Positions 50,585-59,988 of a stretch of 64,000 nt of DNA are shown here, one piece after another. The position numbers and the translations under genes are program-made. The notes beneath the pieces were generated by a model. That model saw only the letters and a list, made by a program, of their open reading frames with translations. It had not been told where the DNA came from and did no database searches. The first letter of the stretch is position 1; each line of letters starts with the position of its first letter. The stretch is from Paraflavitalea sp966211765 (GTDB taxonomy: Bacteria > Bacteroidota > Bacteroidia > Chitinophagales > Chitinophagaceae), in contig CBIHOV010000008.1 of NCBI GenBank assembly GCA_966211765.1, positions 62,001-126,000 of the forward strand, written 5' to 3'.

Positions 50585-51136
50585 TCAGTCAAGGTACTTT
50601 GGATATACCGCTCTATAGCCGGCTACCCATGCAAAAGGGGTAAGCAGGGCAAACAGGATACGCTGCACTGTATAGGGTGGCTTTGCCAGCCGGAATACAC
50701 CCGCGTAGCGGGTGGCTATCAAAGCTATTTGCAGCAGGCCGGGCTTGCCATCGGCAGCTGTTTTACCATCATTCACCAGGCCCGTGGTGGTTTCCAGCAG
50801 GTATTCTGTGTTCAGGGCCGGCCTTACCTGCCAGTTGATCACCGTTCTGCCGGCCGAAGCATTCCACATACTGTGAACGGTTCCTTTGGGCACCTTAAAC
50901 CGGTCGCCAGCTTTGTATAAGCGCAGTACACCATTCATTTTTACAGAAAGCACTCCTTCCAGTATGGTAAAGTCTTCCTCCTGTACCGGATGATAATGGG
51001 CAAAAGGCTCCTTTGAGCGTGGAGCATAGGCTGATTCCATTTCAAGCAATTGCCCGTCAGTATCTTTTGCCGTTTTCAAAAACCGGATGTCCTGCCCGGT
51101 AACAGCATTGGTGAGCACTTTACCTTTGAATGCCAT
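50585..51136 (-). CDS. Cupin-domain protein
   Basis: A 183-aa protein with one cupin barrel (residues about 30-110). Motif 1 has HYHPVQEEDFTILEG and motif 2 has PKGTVHSMWN, giving a likely His/Glu metal site. The C-terminal 50 residues are hydrophobic and basic and could be membrane-associated. Function unknown; cupins include dioxygenases, isomerases and binding proteins. It converges with the GH63-like gene with only two bases between the stop codons. Confidence 0.87.
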   Translation of the reverse strand: MAFKGKVLTNAVTGQDIRFLKTAKDTDGQLLEMESAYAPRSKEPFAHYHPVQEEDFTILEGVLSVKMNGVLRLYKAGDRFKVPKGTVHSMWNASAGRTVINWQVRPALNTEYLLETTTGLVNDGKTAADGKPGLLQIALIATRYAGVFRLAKPPYTVQRILFALLTPFAWVAGYRAVYPKYLD

Positions 51137-51238
51137 AAACTTATTTGAAGGTTAAATATAAAACCTATCCCGCGCCCCTGAGTATACATACGGGTGAAGT
51201 GCTACTTTTACATTCTGAATTGAATACTTTTCATTCTT

Positions 51239-52051
51239 ATGTCTACACTTACCATTACCACCATACAAACCAGTTTGCACTGGGAAGATAAGGCCGCCAA
51301 TCTGGCTATGCTGGAGCAAAAGATCAACCAGCTTCAGCAACGAACCGAGATCGTTATCCTGCCTGAAATGTTCAGTACTGGTTTTAGCATGAAACCCGAA
51401 GTACTGGCAGAAACTATGGAAGGGGAGTCAGTAGCCTGGATGAAACGGATCGCTGCGCAGAAAAGGATTGTCCTTACCGGCAGCCTGATCATTGAAGCCG
51501 ACGGACAGTATTACAACCGGCTTGTATGGATGCTCCCCAATGGCCAGTATGGGTATTATGACAAACGCCACCTGTTTGCCTATGCCGGCGAAGATGAACA
51601 TTATGCACCTGGCCATAAACGCCTCATTGCTTCCGTGAAGGGATGGAAGGTCAATCTACAGGTTTGTTATGACCTGCGTTTTCCCGTATGGGCGCGACAA
51701 TCTACCCCACGCACAGAAGAGGAAGCCGAAAACCACGAAATAGAATATGACCTGCTGGTATATGTAGCCAACTGGCCCGAGCGAAGAAACCATGCCTGGA
51801 AAACATTGCTGCAGGCGAGGGCCATCGAGAACCAGAGTTTCGTGGTAGGTGTCAATCGTGTAGGAAAAGATGGCAATGAAATTTATCATAGTGGCGACAG
51901 TATGATCGTAGACCCCATGGGCGAAGTATTGTATACAAAGGCCCATGATGAGGATATACACACCATTACCCTCGAAAAAATAAAGCTGGAAGAGATACGG
52001 CACAAACTGCCCTTCCTGGAAGATGCCGATAACTTCATTATTCAATCGTAG
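51239..52051 (+). CDS. Nitrilase-superfamily amidohydrolase (YafV/omega-amidase type)
   Basis: A 270-aa carbon-nitrogen hydrolase with the catalytic triad E43 (LPEMFSTGF), K109 (YYDKRHLF) and C143 (QVCYDLRFPV). It is closest in pattern to YafV/Nit2 omega-amidase, which hydrolyses alpha-ketoglutaramate or succinamate in metabolite repair. It is cytoplasmic. nagA follows seven bases after its stop codon, so the two are co-transcribed. Confidence 0.92.
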   Translation: MSTLTITTIQTSLHWEDKAANLAMLEQKINQLQQRTEIVILPEMFSTGFSMKPEVLAETMEGESVAWMKRIAAQKRIVLTGSLIIEADGQYYNRLVWMLPNGQYGYYDKRHLFAYAGEDEHYAPGHKRLIASVKGWKVNLQVCYDLRFPVWARQSTPRTEEEAENHEIEYDLLVYVANWPERRNHAWKTLLQARAIENQSFVVGVNRVGKDGNEIYHSGDSMIVDPMGEVLYTKAHDEDIHTITLEKIKLEEIRHKLPFLEDADNFIIQS

Positions 52052-52058
52052 TATACCC

Positions 52059-53156
52059 ATGTCCATCGCTTATACCAATGCCCGCCTGTTTACCGGTCAA
52101 TCAGTAGACACCCATAAAGCCGTACTGGTGCAGGACCAATGGATCGTAGATGTAATTCCGTCCACCGAGGTACCCGCTCATTATACCATACACGACCTGA
52201 AGGGTTATAACCTGGCCCCTGCCTTTATTGACCTGCAGATCTATGGCGGCAACGGCAAATTGTTTTCACAGGAGATAAGCCTGGAATCTTTACAGGCCAC
52301 TTATGAATATTCACTGGCGGGAGGTTGTCCCCATTTCATGATCACCATGGCTACCAATACCATCGACAAGTTTCTGCAGGGAATGGAGGTGGTAAGGCAA
52401 TATTGGGAGCAGGGAGGAAAAGGATTACTGGGCCTGCACCTCGAAGGTCCGTACATGAATCCTGTAAAGCGTGGGGCCCACCTGCTGGAATGTATTAAGA
52501 AACCTACGTTGGAAGAAGTTACGCTTTTGCTGGAGCGGGGCAAAGATGTATTTAAAATGATCACCCTGGCCCCGGAGCAATGTGATCCGGCTATTATTGA
52601 CTTACTGATACAACATGATATTATCGTTTCTGCTGGTCATACCAATGCTACTTACCAGCAGGCCGTAGCAGGTTTTGACCGGGGCATACCGGCAGCTACC
52701 CATTTATTCAACGCCATGTCGCCTTTACAGCACCGCGAACCGGGCATGGTGGGCGCCATCTTTAATCATGCCGGCGTTATGAGCAGTATTGTTTGTGATG
52801 GCATTCATGTGGATTATGCGGCTGTGAAGATTGCCAAATCAGTGATGAAAGAACGCCTGTTCTTTATTACCGATGCTGTGGCCGAAACTACTACCGGTGA
52901 GTACCAGCACCTGTTTAGCGGCGACCGTTATGCATTGCCCGATGGTACGCTATCCGGCTCCGCACTTACTATGATGCAATGTGTAAAGAATGGGGTGGAG
53001 CAGGTAGGTATCCCGCTGGATGAAGCCTTGCGCATGGCTTCCACTTATCCGGCGCAACTGATAAAGGATAAAAAAATAGGCCGCATTACCAAAGGTTATG
53101 CAGCCAATATGGTGGTGTTTGATGATGCACTACAGGTGCAACAAGTGATCGTTTAA
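52059..53156 (+). CDS. nagA: N-acetylglucosamine-6-phosphate deacetylase
   Basis: A 365-aa amidohydrolase. HLEGPYMNPVKRGAH (about residue 130), the zinc-ligand histidines in VSAGHTNATY and ATHLFNAMSPLQHREPG, and FITDAVAETT (catalytic Asp) are all present. It deacetylates GlcNAc-6-P to GlcN-6-P in amino-sugar and peptidoglycan recycling. nagB is not adjacent. The stop codon abuts the stop codon of the convergent next gene with no gap. Confidence 0.94.
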   Translation: MSIAYTNARLFTGQSVDTHKAVLVQDQWIVDVIPSTEVPAHYTIHDLKGYNLAPAFIDLQIYGGNGKLFSQEISLESLQATYEYSLAGGCPHFMITMATNTIDKFLQGMEVVRQYWEQGGKGLLGLHLEGPYMNPVKRGAHLLECIKKPTLEEVTLLLERGKDVFKMITLAPEQCDPAIIDLLIQHDIIVSAGHTNATYQQAVAGFDRGIPAATHLFNAMSPLQHREPGMVGAIFNHAGVMSSIVCDGIHVDYAAVKIAKSVMKERLFFITDAVAETTTGEYQHLFSGDRYALPDGTLSGSALTMMQCVKNGVEQVGIPLDEALRMASTYPAQLIKDKKIGRITKGYAANMVVFDDALQVQQVIV

Positions 53157-53885
53157 TTATTCCACAACGGAGGTAAGTTTTACTACCATTATGCCGATAA
53201 TGGCAGCCATTACCAGTAAAAATGCCCAGCGGGAGCTCCTTGTTTTCTTATCAATGTTTTTGCTGCGGCTGAGGTAAAAGAAAGTCCAGCCAAGCACACA
53301 TAAGCCCAATACGCCGGCAATACCTACAACAATTTTATTATCCGATATGTAAATGGCCGCCATCGCACCTGCCGTTGCCAGTGAAAGAAAGATCCTGCCT
53401 TTCTGCAGCAAGTAAAGAGAGGCAGGGGGCGCGATCACAGGTTTCACCTGGTTTAGCACCGCTTCCAATTCCTCATATTTCTCTACCTGCACAGGAATAA
53501 TAATGATATCTGAAGGCTCCAGGCCCATAATCGTAAACCCGCCTTCCATGCTCTTAATAATTTCTTTTACCTCATGAAAGTAAATAGTGATCTCGGGTGT
53601 ATTGACCATCTGCCGGGTGATCACATTATCGTCAATGGTCAGCGTATAGCTTTCGAATAACTTCTTCTGTCTGGTGATAGACCTGAAAAGCGAGTACGCC
53701 ATTACAATAATAAGGAAGGGAACAATAAAGGGCAATACGTTACTATCTCCGGTTTTGCCTTGCGAGTTGAAGTAGGCTACCACGATCCCGCCAACGAGGG
53801 CAATAAGCATCGTTGGAATTACGCGCTTAATCATTTTCTTCCTGACCTCGGCAAAGCCATTGGGCCTGATCCTGAATTGTTGCAT
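53157..53885 (-). CDS. Hypothetical membrane protein with PH-like domain
   Basis: A 242-aa protein with two helices at residues about 20-65, a soluble beta-rich domain at about 75-145 (YTLTIDDNVITRQM, YFHEVKEIIKSMEGG, PVQVEKYEELEAVLNQV) and three more helices at about 165-240. The middle domain resembles a bacterial PH/YcxB-like fold. No function known. It lies 72 bp downstream of the S41 protease on the same strand. Confidence 0.78.
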   Translation of the reverse strand: MQQFRIRPNGFAEVRKKMIKRVIPTMLIALVGGIVVAYFNSQGKTGDSNVLPFIVPFLIIVMAYSLFRSITRQKKLFESYTLTIDDNVITRQMVNTPEITIYFHEVKEIIKSMEGGFTIMGLEPSDIIIIPVQVEKYEELEAVLNQVKPVIAPPASLYLLQKGRIFLSLATAGAMAAIYISDNKIVVGIAGVLGLCVLGWTFFYLSRSKNIDKKTRSSRWAFLLVMAAIIGIMVVKLTSVVE

Positions 53886-53957
53886 ACTGGGTTAAAAGGG
53901 GTATTAACAGGGAAATAAAGAGGATTACTCCCACAAAATACAAACTACCGGGTTATA

Positions 53958-55466
53958 TTAATGGTGTGCTACCCCGTTTTTCTGCATAATTAATTTGCGA
54001 ACGGTATCCACCTTGGGATCAATGCCCTGGCGTATGGTCTCTACCGTGGGCGCAGCTTCAATATCGGGAATAATGCCGCGGCCTTCTTTCACCAGGTCCT
54101 TATTCATCACCAACCTGAATCTTGGCAGCCTGAAGCGTACATGCGTATTGGGCAGCGTAACATCGGGGATCATCCAGGCAGAGTTGCCATAAGCGCCGCC
54201 ACCTGTTTCTTCACCCACGATCTTTACATTCTCCTGGCCTTTTAATGCGCCGGCAAACAAAGTCGTGGCTGAAAAAGAATTACCACCAGTAATGATATAG
54301 ATATCACCATTAAAATGGTTTTTCTTCTTGGGTTTGAAATAGTGCCTTTCAAAATATCCAAAATGATACTTGCCATCCTTGTGTTTGCTGGTAATGGCCT
54401 GCATCATCACCCAATAAGCTGGCTGCCATTGAATGTATTTGGTATAATGACTGGTTCTGCGTGGCGTATAGAGCGAGTCTGCCAGCTTGAACTTTTTATT
54501 AACGAGGTACCTGGTGAGTTTGGTTGAAATGCCTGCATCGCCACCTCCATTGGATCGCACGTCCACTACCAGGTGCTGTATATTGCGTTTTTTCAGCTCC
54601 CTGAATGAGCGCCGGAAGAAACCTCTCAGCCTATTTCCCCTGGCAAAAGTATTCACCGTCATATAAGCCGATGAAAGGGTGGTGTCGATCTGTACACTGC
54701 GCACCGCATTGAGCATGGGAGGCTGTGGCGCCTGGCGGGGAGGCCGGCCTCCTGTTGGCCGGTTGGCGCCCCGGTTGAGCGTATCTGCCCGGGGATCATA
54801 GAGCGGTATCACCGTTTCTTTTTCTGCTCCGTCGGCATCGCGGTAGGTGATCCTGAACTCCGGGGTAAGCCCCAGTACATTGCGGTACAGATTGCCAAAA
54901 CTACCCCGGTTGCTCAATACCTGGTACTTACCGGTTTGCGTGTAGCCATCGCCGGAAACATAATTGAAGAAGGTATCTGTAAGTTGTGCCGTGGTCCATC
55001 CATTTACACCCGTAACAATGGTGCCCCGTCTTAGCACAGAATCTTTGCGGTTGAGATTGGTGATCACCGTCATGGAATCGGGCCACACTTTCAGGTGCAG
55101 CGGAAATACGGGTATCCTTACAGTATCCAGGTAGTCGCTGTATTTTTCGGAGAACTTTACAGTAGTATGTCCGCAGCGGACCTTGCTGATCACATAGGCC
55201 AGCAAATTCTTAAACTGCGGTTCACTCATAGAGTCACGAATGCCGCGGTAGCCCGCATCAAAATAATAATCCATGCTGTCTTTGGGGGTGAACCAATACA
55301 GGCTGGGGTGCGACTCTTCCAATATGTTGCGGAAATAATGATAATCCTGCTGAAGCTGGGCAGCAGCGTATTTTTTATCAGGATCAAATGGCTTCCGGGT
55401 AGAAGCGCATCCTATGGAGAACATCGCTGACAGGATCACTATAAAACCAGGAAACCATTTCCTCAT
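53958..55466 (-). CDS. S41 family peptidase (lipoprotein, CtpA/Tsp-like)
   Basis: A 502-aa protease with a lipoprotein signal (SIGC, C20), so anchored to a membrane on the periplasmic side. A PDZ-like region spans about residues 115-210 (LRRGTIVTGVNGWTT). The S41 core (260-480) has VDVRSNGGGDAG, the catalytic Ser probably S399 (GGNSFSATT) and a Lys/Glu region KIVGEETGG. A proline/arginine-rich loop (RPTGGRPPRQAPQPP) interrupts it. Substrate unknown. It lies 17 bp downstream of thiL and is likely in the same operon. Confidence 0.9.
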   Translation of the reverse strand: MRKWFPGFIVILSAMFSIGCASTRKPFDPDKKYAAAQLQQDYHYFRNILEESHPSLYWFTPKDSMDYYFDAGYRGIRDSMSEPQFKNLLAYVISKVRCGHTTVKFSEKYSDYLDTVRIPVFPLHLKVWPDSMTVITNLNRKDSVLRRGTIVTGVNGWTTAQLTDTFFNYVSGDGYTQTGKYQVLSNRGSFGNLYRNVLGLTPEFRITYRDADGAEKETVIPLYDPRADTLNRGANRPTGGRPPRQAPQPPMLNAVRSVQIDTTLSSAYMTVNTFARGNRLRGFFRRSFRELKKRNIQHLVVDVRSNGGGDAGISTKLTRYLVNKKFKLADSLYTPRRTSHYTKYIQWQPAYWVMMQAITSKHKDGKYHFGYFERHYFKPKKKNHFNGDIYIITGGNSFSATTLFAGALKGQENVKIVGEETGGGAYGNSAWMIPDVTLPNTHVRFRLPRFRLVMNKDLVKEGRGIIPDIEAAPTVETIRQGIDPKVDTVRKLIMQKNGVAHH

Positions 55467-55483
55467 GCAAAAACCGTTTAAAC

Positions 55484-56518
55484 TCAGGTATTCTTAAATG
55501 CATTCCATCCCTGCGCCGTTATATTGTGCGTTCCGCCACCTTTGGTAAGGATCTTTGCTCCCTCTTCAGCTTCAGTCATATAACCGATCACACTGATCTG
55601 CTCATTAAGAACGAGTTTATCGTATTCAGATTGTGGCAGGGTAAACAGCAATTCATAATCCTCACCGCCGCTCAACGCACAGGCTGTAGGGTCAATCTCA
55701 AATTTAAAGGCCGCCTGCCGCATTTCCTCGGCAATGGGGATCTTTTCTTCATACAGTCGGCAACCCAGGTTGCTGTCCTGGCAAATATGCAGGATCTCAG
55801 AGCTCAGCCCATCACTGATATCCATCATGGAAGTGGGTTGGATATCGTTTTGAGCAAAAAACTCAATGATGTCTTTTCTGGCTTCCGGCTTCAGCAGCCG
55901 GCCGATCACATAAGATTCTCCTTCCAGGTCGGGCTGGATCTTGGGGTTTTCCAGGTAGATCTGTTTCTCCCGCTCCAGGAACAGCAGCCCTACATATGCG
56001 GCGCCCAGGAAGCCCGTGCAGCAAAGCAGGTCGCCTTTTTGAGCCGTATTCCGCTTTACAAAAGTATCGGGCGTTACTTCTCCAATGGCCGTTACAGATA
56101 TAATAAAACCCTTCTGGGAAGAGCAGGTGTCGCCCCCGATCAGGTCCACATCGTATTTCTCGCAGGCAGCGTATACGCCTTCATAAAACTCATCCAGGGC
56201 TTCCAGGCTGAACCGGTTGCTGAAGCCCAGGCTCATCGTGATCTGCGTAGGCGTGGCATTCATGGCATAAATATCACTCAGGTTCACCACCACACTTTTA
56301 TAGCCCAAATGCTTGAGCGGCGTGTACATCAGGTCAAAATGCACCCCTTCGATCAGCATATCCGTGGAGATCACCGTTTGCTTGCCAAAATGGTCAATCA
56401 CAGCCGCATCATCCCCTACGCCCAATATAGAAGAAGCATTTTTCAACTCAATATTCTTGGTCAGGTGCTTGATAAGCCCAAACTCTCCCAGGTCGGCTAT
56501 TTCTGTCCTTTCACTCAT
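55484..56518 (-). CDS. thiL: Thiamine-monophosphate kinase
   Basis: A 344-aa AIR-synthase-fold kinase with GVGDDAAVI (Mg/ATP site, residues 34-42), STDMLIEGVHFD, NLSDIYAMNATP, GGDTCSS and SGGEDYELLF. It phosphorylates thiamine-P to thiamine-PP. It lies between the inositol-monophosphatase-family gene (41 bp upstream) and the S41 gene (17 bp downstream). No other thiamine gene is in the window. Confidence 0.95.
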   Translation of the reverse strand: MSERTEIADLGEFGLIKHLTKNIELKNASSILGVGDDAAVIDHFGKQTVISTDMLIEGVHFDLMYTPLKHLGYKSVVVNLSDIYAMNATPTQITMSLGFSNRFSLEALDEFYEGVYAACEKYDVDLIGGDTCSSQKGFIISVTAIGEVTPDTFVKRNTAQKGDLLCCTGFLGAAYVGLLFLEREKQIYLENPKIQPDLEGESYVIGRLLKPEARKDIIEFFAQNDIQPTSMMDISDGLSSEILHICQDSNLGCRLYEEKIPIAEEMRQAAFKFEIDPTACALSGGEDYELLFTLPQSEYDKLVLNEQISVIGYMTEAEEGAKILTKGGGTHNITAQGWNAFKNT

Positions 56519-56559
56519 ATCTAAATCGCTTTTAGGTGAATACTTTTGAAATCAGAACA

Positions 56560-57336
56560 TTATACTTTGTCATTGATCCAAAGCAGTATATCATCATGGA
56601 TCTTCCCGTTCGTAGCCACAATATGTGGTTGGTAGGGAGAATAATGATCGCCCTTGAAATCGGTCACTTTACCACCGGCTTCTTCCACCATCAGGAACCC
56701 TGCGGCGCTATCCCAGGCCTGTAGCTTGTGTTCATAGAAGCCATCAAACCGGCCTGCAGCCACCCAGCAAAGGTCAATGGCAGCTGAGCCCAACCGGCGA
56801 ACCGGGATGCCCTGGCGGATGAACCGGGAAAATACTTCCAGCGGCCCATTGGGTTCATTGATATAGGTATAGGGGAAACCCGTTACCAGGCACGACTTCA
56901 TCAGGTCCGTCTGACCACTTACCTGGATGGGTTGGCCATTCAGCGTGGCGCCCTGTCCGCGCTCGGCAAAATAAAACTCTTTCAGGAAGGGATTGTACAC
57001 CGCGCCCATGATCATGCTGCCAGCCTTTTCAAGGCCAATGGAAATGCAGCAGAGGGGAATACCGTGCGCATAATTCACCGTGCCGTCAATAGGATCAATG
57101 ATCCACTTGTATTCGCTGTCCATCGCGATTTCTCCCACTTCTTCACTCACGATAAAATGGTCGGGAAAAGCTCTCTTGATGATCTCCAGGATGGCTTTTT
57201 CCGAAGCGTGATCAGCCTCCGTTACCAGGTTGTTGACTCCTTCTTTATTATTGATTTGCAGGTTTTTATTGTTGAAGTAGTGCTGCATCACCTCGGCGCC
57301 TGCCTCGGTAGCATTGATAAGCGTCTCTTTTAGCAT
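56560..57336 (-). CDS. Inositol monophosphatase family protein (SuhB/CysQ type)
   Basis: A 258-aa Mg2+-dependent phosphatase. SEEVGEIA gives the first metal ligands, the signature WIIDPIDGTVNYAHG lies near residue 75, and the C-terminal motif LQAWDSAAGFLMVEEAGG is intact. Substrates in the family include inositol phosphates, PAP and fructose-1,6-bisphosphate; which one applies here is unknown. A TATCTTTG promoter box ends four bases before its ATG. First gene of the suhB-like, thiL, S41 cluster. Confidence 0.93.
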   Translation of the reverse strand: MLKETLINATEAGAEVMQHYFNNKNLQINNKEGVNNLVTEADHASEKAILEIIKRAFPDHFIVSEEVGEIAMDSEYKWIIDPIDGTVNYAHGIPLCCISIGLEKAGSMIMGAVYNPFLKEFYFAERGQGATLNGQPIQVSGQTDLMKSCLVTGFPYTYINEPNGPLEVFSRFIRQGIPVRRLGSAAIDLCWVAAGRFDGFYEHKLQAWDSAAGFLMVEEAGGKVTDFKGDHYSPYQPHIVATNGKIHDDILLWINDKV

Positions 57337-57340
57337 TCCG

Positions 57341-57348
57341 CAAAGATA
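57341..57348 (-). promoter_or_regulatory. -7 box TATCTTTG of the inositol-monophosphatase-family gene
   Basis: Exact TAnnTTTG element four bases before the start codon. Expected transcription start is at the ATG, so the mRNA should be leaderless. Confidence 0.6.
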
Positions 57349-57490
57349 AGGGGGTTACGACAGACAAATTTCCCTCCGGCAAACACAATAAACTAATTAT
57401 CCTCAGGGGATTGTAAATATGCCCCGAAATTAAATACCTTCATTTGCTCAACTTTATCCCGTTTTACGGGTGCGGTACAAATTCTTATTT

Positions 57491-58798
57491 ATGTTCGATA
57501 AACTTTTTGGCTGGGGTAAGAAAAAAGCGGAAGAACCCGCTATACCTTTTGGTCGTTATTCTGACAACAACAAAACGGTAGAAAAGGTAAACTGCTGGAC
57601 CGAGGCAGATAACCTGTTCAAGCAACAAAAATATCCGGAAAGTGTAGAAGCATTTTTTAACTACCTCCGTGATGAAGCCGAACAAAATGTGGTGCTGGAG
57701 CGCAATGGCGCGGAAGGCCGGTTCCATTTATACCAGGGATCCAAGATCGTGCGGGGCGAATTCAACAACGAGCGCATTGTGGCCGAAGTGACACTGGCAC
57801 GCATGGCACAGCCCAGTGTACCTGTTATGCGCCGTCTGCTGGAAATGAATTTCAACCTCTACTATAGCCGTTATGCCCTGGACAGTGATCGCCTCTGCAT
57901 GCGGTTCGACAGCAATATAAAGGCTGCCAATCCCAATAAACTTTATTACGGATTAAAAGAGCTGGCCATTAAAGCCGATAAGCTCGACGATCTGCTGGTG
58001 CAGGAATTTACTTCCCTGCAAACGATCGATACAGAACATATTGCAGAAATGCCTGCGGCAGAAAAAGAAGTGCGGTACAAGTTCTTCATAAAATGGATCC
58101 AGGATACCCTCGATTATGCTGCCAGCCTGGATGCTGATAAATTTGCCGGCGCCCTTTCTTACCTGCTCCTCAACCTGGCATTTCGCATCGACTATATGCT
58201 TTATCCCGAAGGCAAGCTGCAACTGGAACTGGAAAAGATCGTAGATATCTATTTCCGCAAAGACGATAAGCAAACAACCGACCGCAACCAGGGTATGATA
58301 GAAGGCTATCGCAAACTGCTGGCCAAACCAAAGGAAGAAGTATATCCTTATTTCTTCCGCTCCAGGCATACTTTCTCCATCGTAGCACCGCAGAATCACA
58401 AATCGGTGATTGATGCGATCAATGCAGCAGCCAGCAATATGATCTGGTACCGCGAAAACCAATATCCCCTGGTGGCCAATGCCATCCTGGAATATGGACT
58501 TTCCTTTTGCCAGTATTCCTATAGTTTACCCAAACCGCTCAGCGATCTGGTGCGCTTATTTATGCAGATAAACCATGCCGATTATTTTGAGGCCCTTGGC
58601 TTTACCAGCAAATATTATGATGCAGCGACCAACGAATTTGAAGTGGATGATATCCGTGAACGTATTGAAGACATCATAGCCGTTTGGAAAAACAAATTCA
58701 CCAAACTCGATTTCAAAGTAAGCAACCTCCGGTATGATACCCTCGTGAATTTCAATACCACGTTTACCGCAGAAATTTCATTACTCAACTTTGACTAA
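57491..58798 (+). CDS. CesT/YbjN-like domain protein of unknown function
   Basis: A 435-aa cytoplasmic protein. It starts with a short basic/amphipathic segment (MFDKLFGWGKKK). Residues about 65-175 show the strand-strand-helix-strand order of the YbjN/type III secretion chaperone fold (FHLYQGSKIV, then VPVMRRLLEMNFNLYYSRYAL, then DRLCMRFD). The remainder (about 195-400) is mostly helical. I do not recognise the whole protein. The next gene encodes a protease with a similar fold at its C-terminus, so the two may act together. The start at 57491 is preferred over 57470. Confidence 0.8.
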   Translation: MFDKLFGWGKKKAEEPAIPFGRYSDNNKTVEKVNCWTEADNLFKQQKYPESVEAFFNYLRDEAEQNVVLERNGAEGRFHLYQGSKIVRGEFNNERIVAEVTLARMAQPSVPVMRRLLEMNFNLYYSRYALDSDRLCMRFDSNIKAANPNKLYYGLKELAIKADKLDDLLVQEFTSLQTIDTEHIAEMPAAEKEVRYKFFIKWIQDTLDYAASLDADKFAGALSYLLLNLAFRIDYMLYPEGKLQLELEKIVDIYFRKDDKQTTDRNQGMIEGYRKLLAKPKEEVYPYFFRSRHTFSIVAPQNHKSVIDAINAAASNMIWYRENQYPLVANAILEYGLSFCQYSYSLPKPLSDLVRLFMQINHADYFEALGFTSKYYDAATNEFEVDDIRERIEDIIAVWKNKFTKLDFKVSNLRYDTLVNFNTTFTAEISLLNFD

Positions 58799-58860
58799 TA
58801 AACTCAAACAGGTGACATCTTTTCAAAAGCTGCCGCCGCTTTGATCTGAAAACGATAAAA

Positions 58861-59964
58861 ATGCCTACACAGGAAGTAATAGAACGGTTTCATCCGGCCA
58901 TTATTCAAATTGCCACCCAAACTGGTACCGGTACCGGTTTTTACCTGCGGGAATTTGACCTCATTGTAACCAACGACCATGTGGTAAAGGATACCCCGGA
59001 AGTAACCATTGCGGGTAAAACCTTTGAGAAAGCATTATCGAGAGTTTGGTATACTGACCGCAAGCACGACCTGGCTTTTCTACAGCCGCCAGCAGGGGTA
59101 GAGTTGCCTGCCCTGCCATTGGGTCATTATGAAACCCTAAAAGATGGGGACGAAGTTATCGCTATTGGTCACCCCTTCGGGCTCAATTATACAGCTACAC
59201 AGGGCGTTATTTCCAAAGTAGACCGCATACGCGAAGGATTGAAGTTTATACAGATTGATGCAGCCATCAACCCCGGCAATAGCGGCGGACCGCTGGTCAA
59301 TGAAAAAGGGGAAGTGATCGGTGTCAATTCATTTATCATTCGCGGAGGCGATAACCTCGGCTTCGCCCTGCCGGTATATTACCTGCAGACTGCCCTGCAA
59401 TTGTATGCGCCCCACAAAGGAACGCCTTCTACCCGCTGTCCCAGTTGCGACACACTCGTATTACCCGATACAATTGATTCTGCGAAATACTGTCCGGCCT
59501 GTGGCACAGAAGTGAAGCTGCCCGAAATGCCGGAGAAGGAAGTAGAACCAGTAGGCGTAGCAAAGACCATTGAGAATATCCTGAAAGAATTGGGCAAGGA
59601 TGTAAAGCTGGCCCGGTCAGGCGCCAACCGCTGGGAAGTAAAAGAAGGCAGCGCCAAGATCAAGATCAGTTATAATCCCGAGAATTTTTTTATAGCAGGC
59701 GATGCTTATCTCTGTCAGCTGCCCCCCGACGGCACCAGGATCAAACCTCTTTACCAGTTCCTGCTACAGGAAAATTACCGCGTCAACGGGCTTGTGTTGA
59801 GCTGCGCCAGCCAGAATGTAATTTTGTCCTGCATCATTTACGACCTGGATATTTCCAAGGAACTGGGTGCGGGCATGTTCAATACCCTCTTCAAGAATGC
59901 CGATCATTATGATGATCTGCTGAAAACAGAATATGGATGCGTAGACCGCCTCGAAGAAGTATAA
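58861..59964 (+). CDS. Cytoplasmic HtrA-like serine protease with zinc ribbon and CesT/YbjN-like tail
   Basis: A 367-aa protein with three parts. Residues 1-185 are a trypsin-like S1C domain with catalytic H40 (TNDHVVKD), D70 (KHDLAFLQ) and S141 (NPGNSGGPL). Residues 190-220 are a zinc ribbon, CPSC (193, 196) and CPAC (211, 214). Residues about 231-360 resemble a YbjN/CesT-type chaperone domain (PLYQFLLQENYRVNGLVL). There is no PDZ domain, signal peptide or anchor, so it should be cytosolic, unlike DegP/DegQ. It lies 62 bp after the CesT/YbjN-like gene. Substrate and role unknown. Confidence 0.87.
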   Translation: MPTQEVIERFHPAIIQIATQTGTGTGFYLREFDLIVTNDHVVKDTPEVTIAGKTFEKALSRVWYTDRKHDLAFLQPPAGVELPALPLGHYETLKDGDEVIAIGHPFGLNYTATQGVISKVDRIREGLKFIQIDAAINPGNSGGPLVNEKGEVIGVNSFIIRGGDNLGFALPVYYLQTALQLYAPHKGTPSTRCPSCDTLVLPDTIDSAKYCPACGTEVKLPEMPEKEVEPVGVAKTIENILKELGKDVKLARSGANRWEVKEGSAKIKISYNPENFFIAGDAYLCQLPPDGTRIKPLYQFLLQENYRVNGLVLSCASQNVILSCIIYDLDISKELGAGMFNTLFKNADHYDDLLKTEYGCVDRLEEV

Positions 59965-59975
59965 GCCCCATGTAC

Positions 59976-59983
59976 TAATTTTG
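59976..59983 (+). promoter_or_regulatory. -7 box TAATTTTG of recX
   Basis: Exact TAnnTTTG element five bases before ATG 59989, within the 24-bp gap after the protease gene. recX is therefore probably a separate, leaderless transcript. Confidence 0.6.
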
Positions 59984-59988
59984 CGGTA

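Noticed and set aside
55526..56524. 332-codon open frame on the plus strand
   Set aside because: Exact antisense shadow of thiL, which carries all family motifs.
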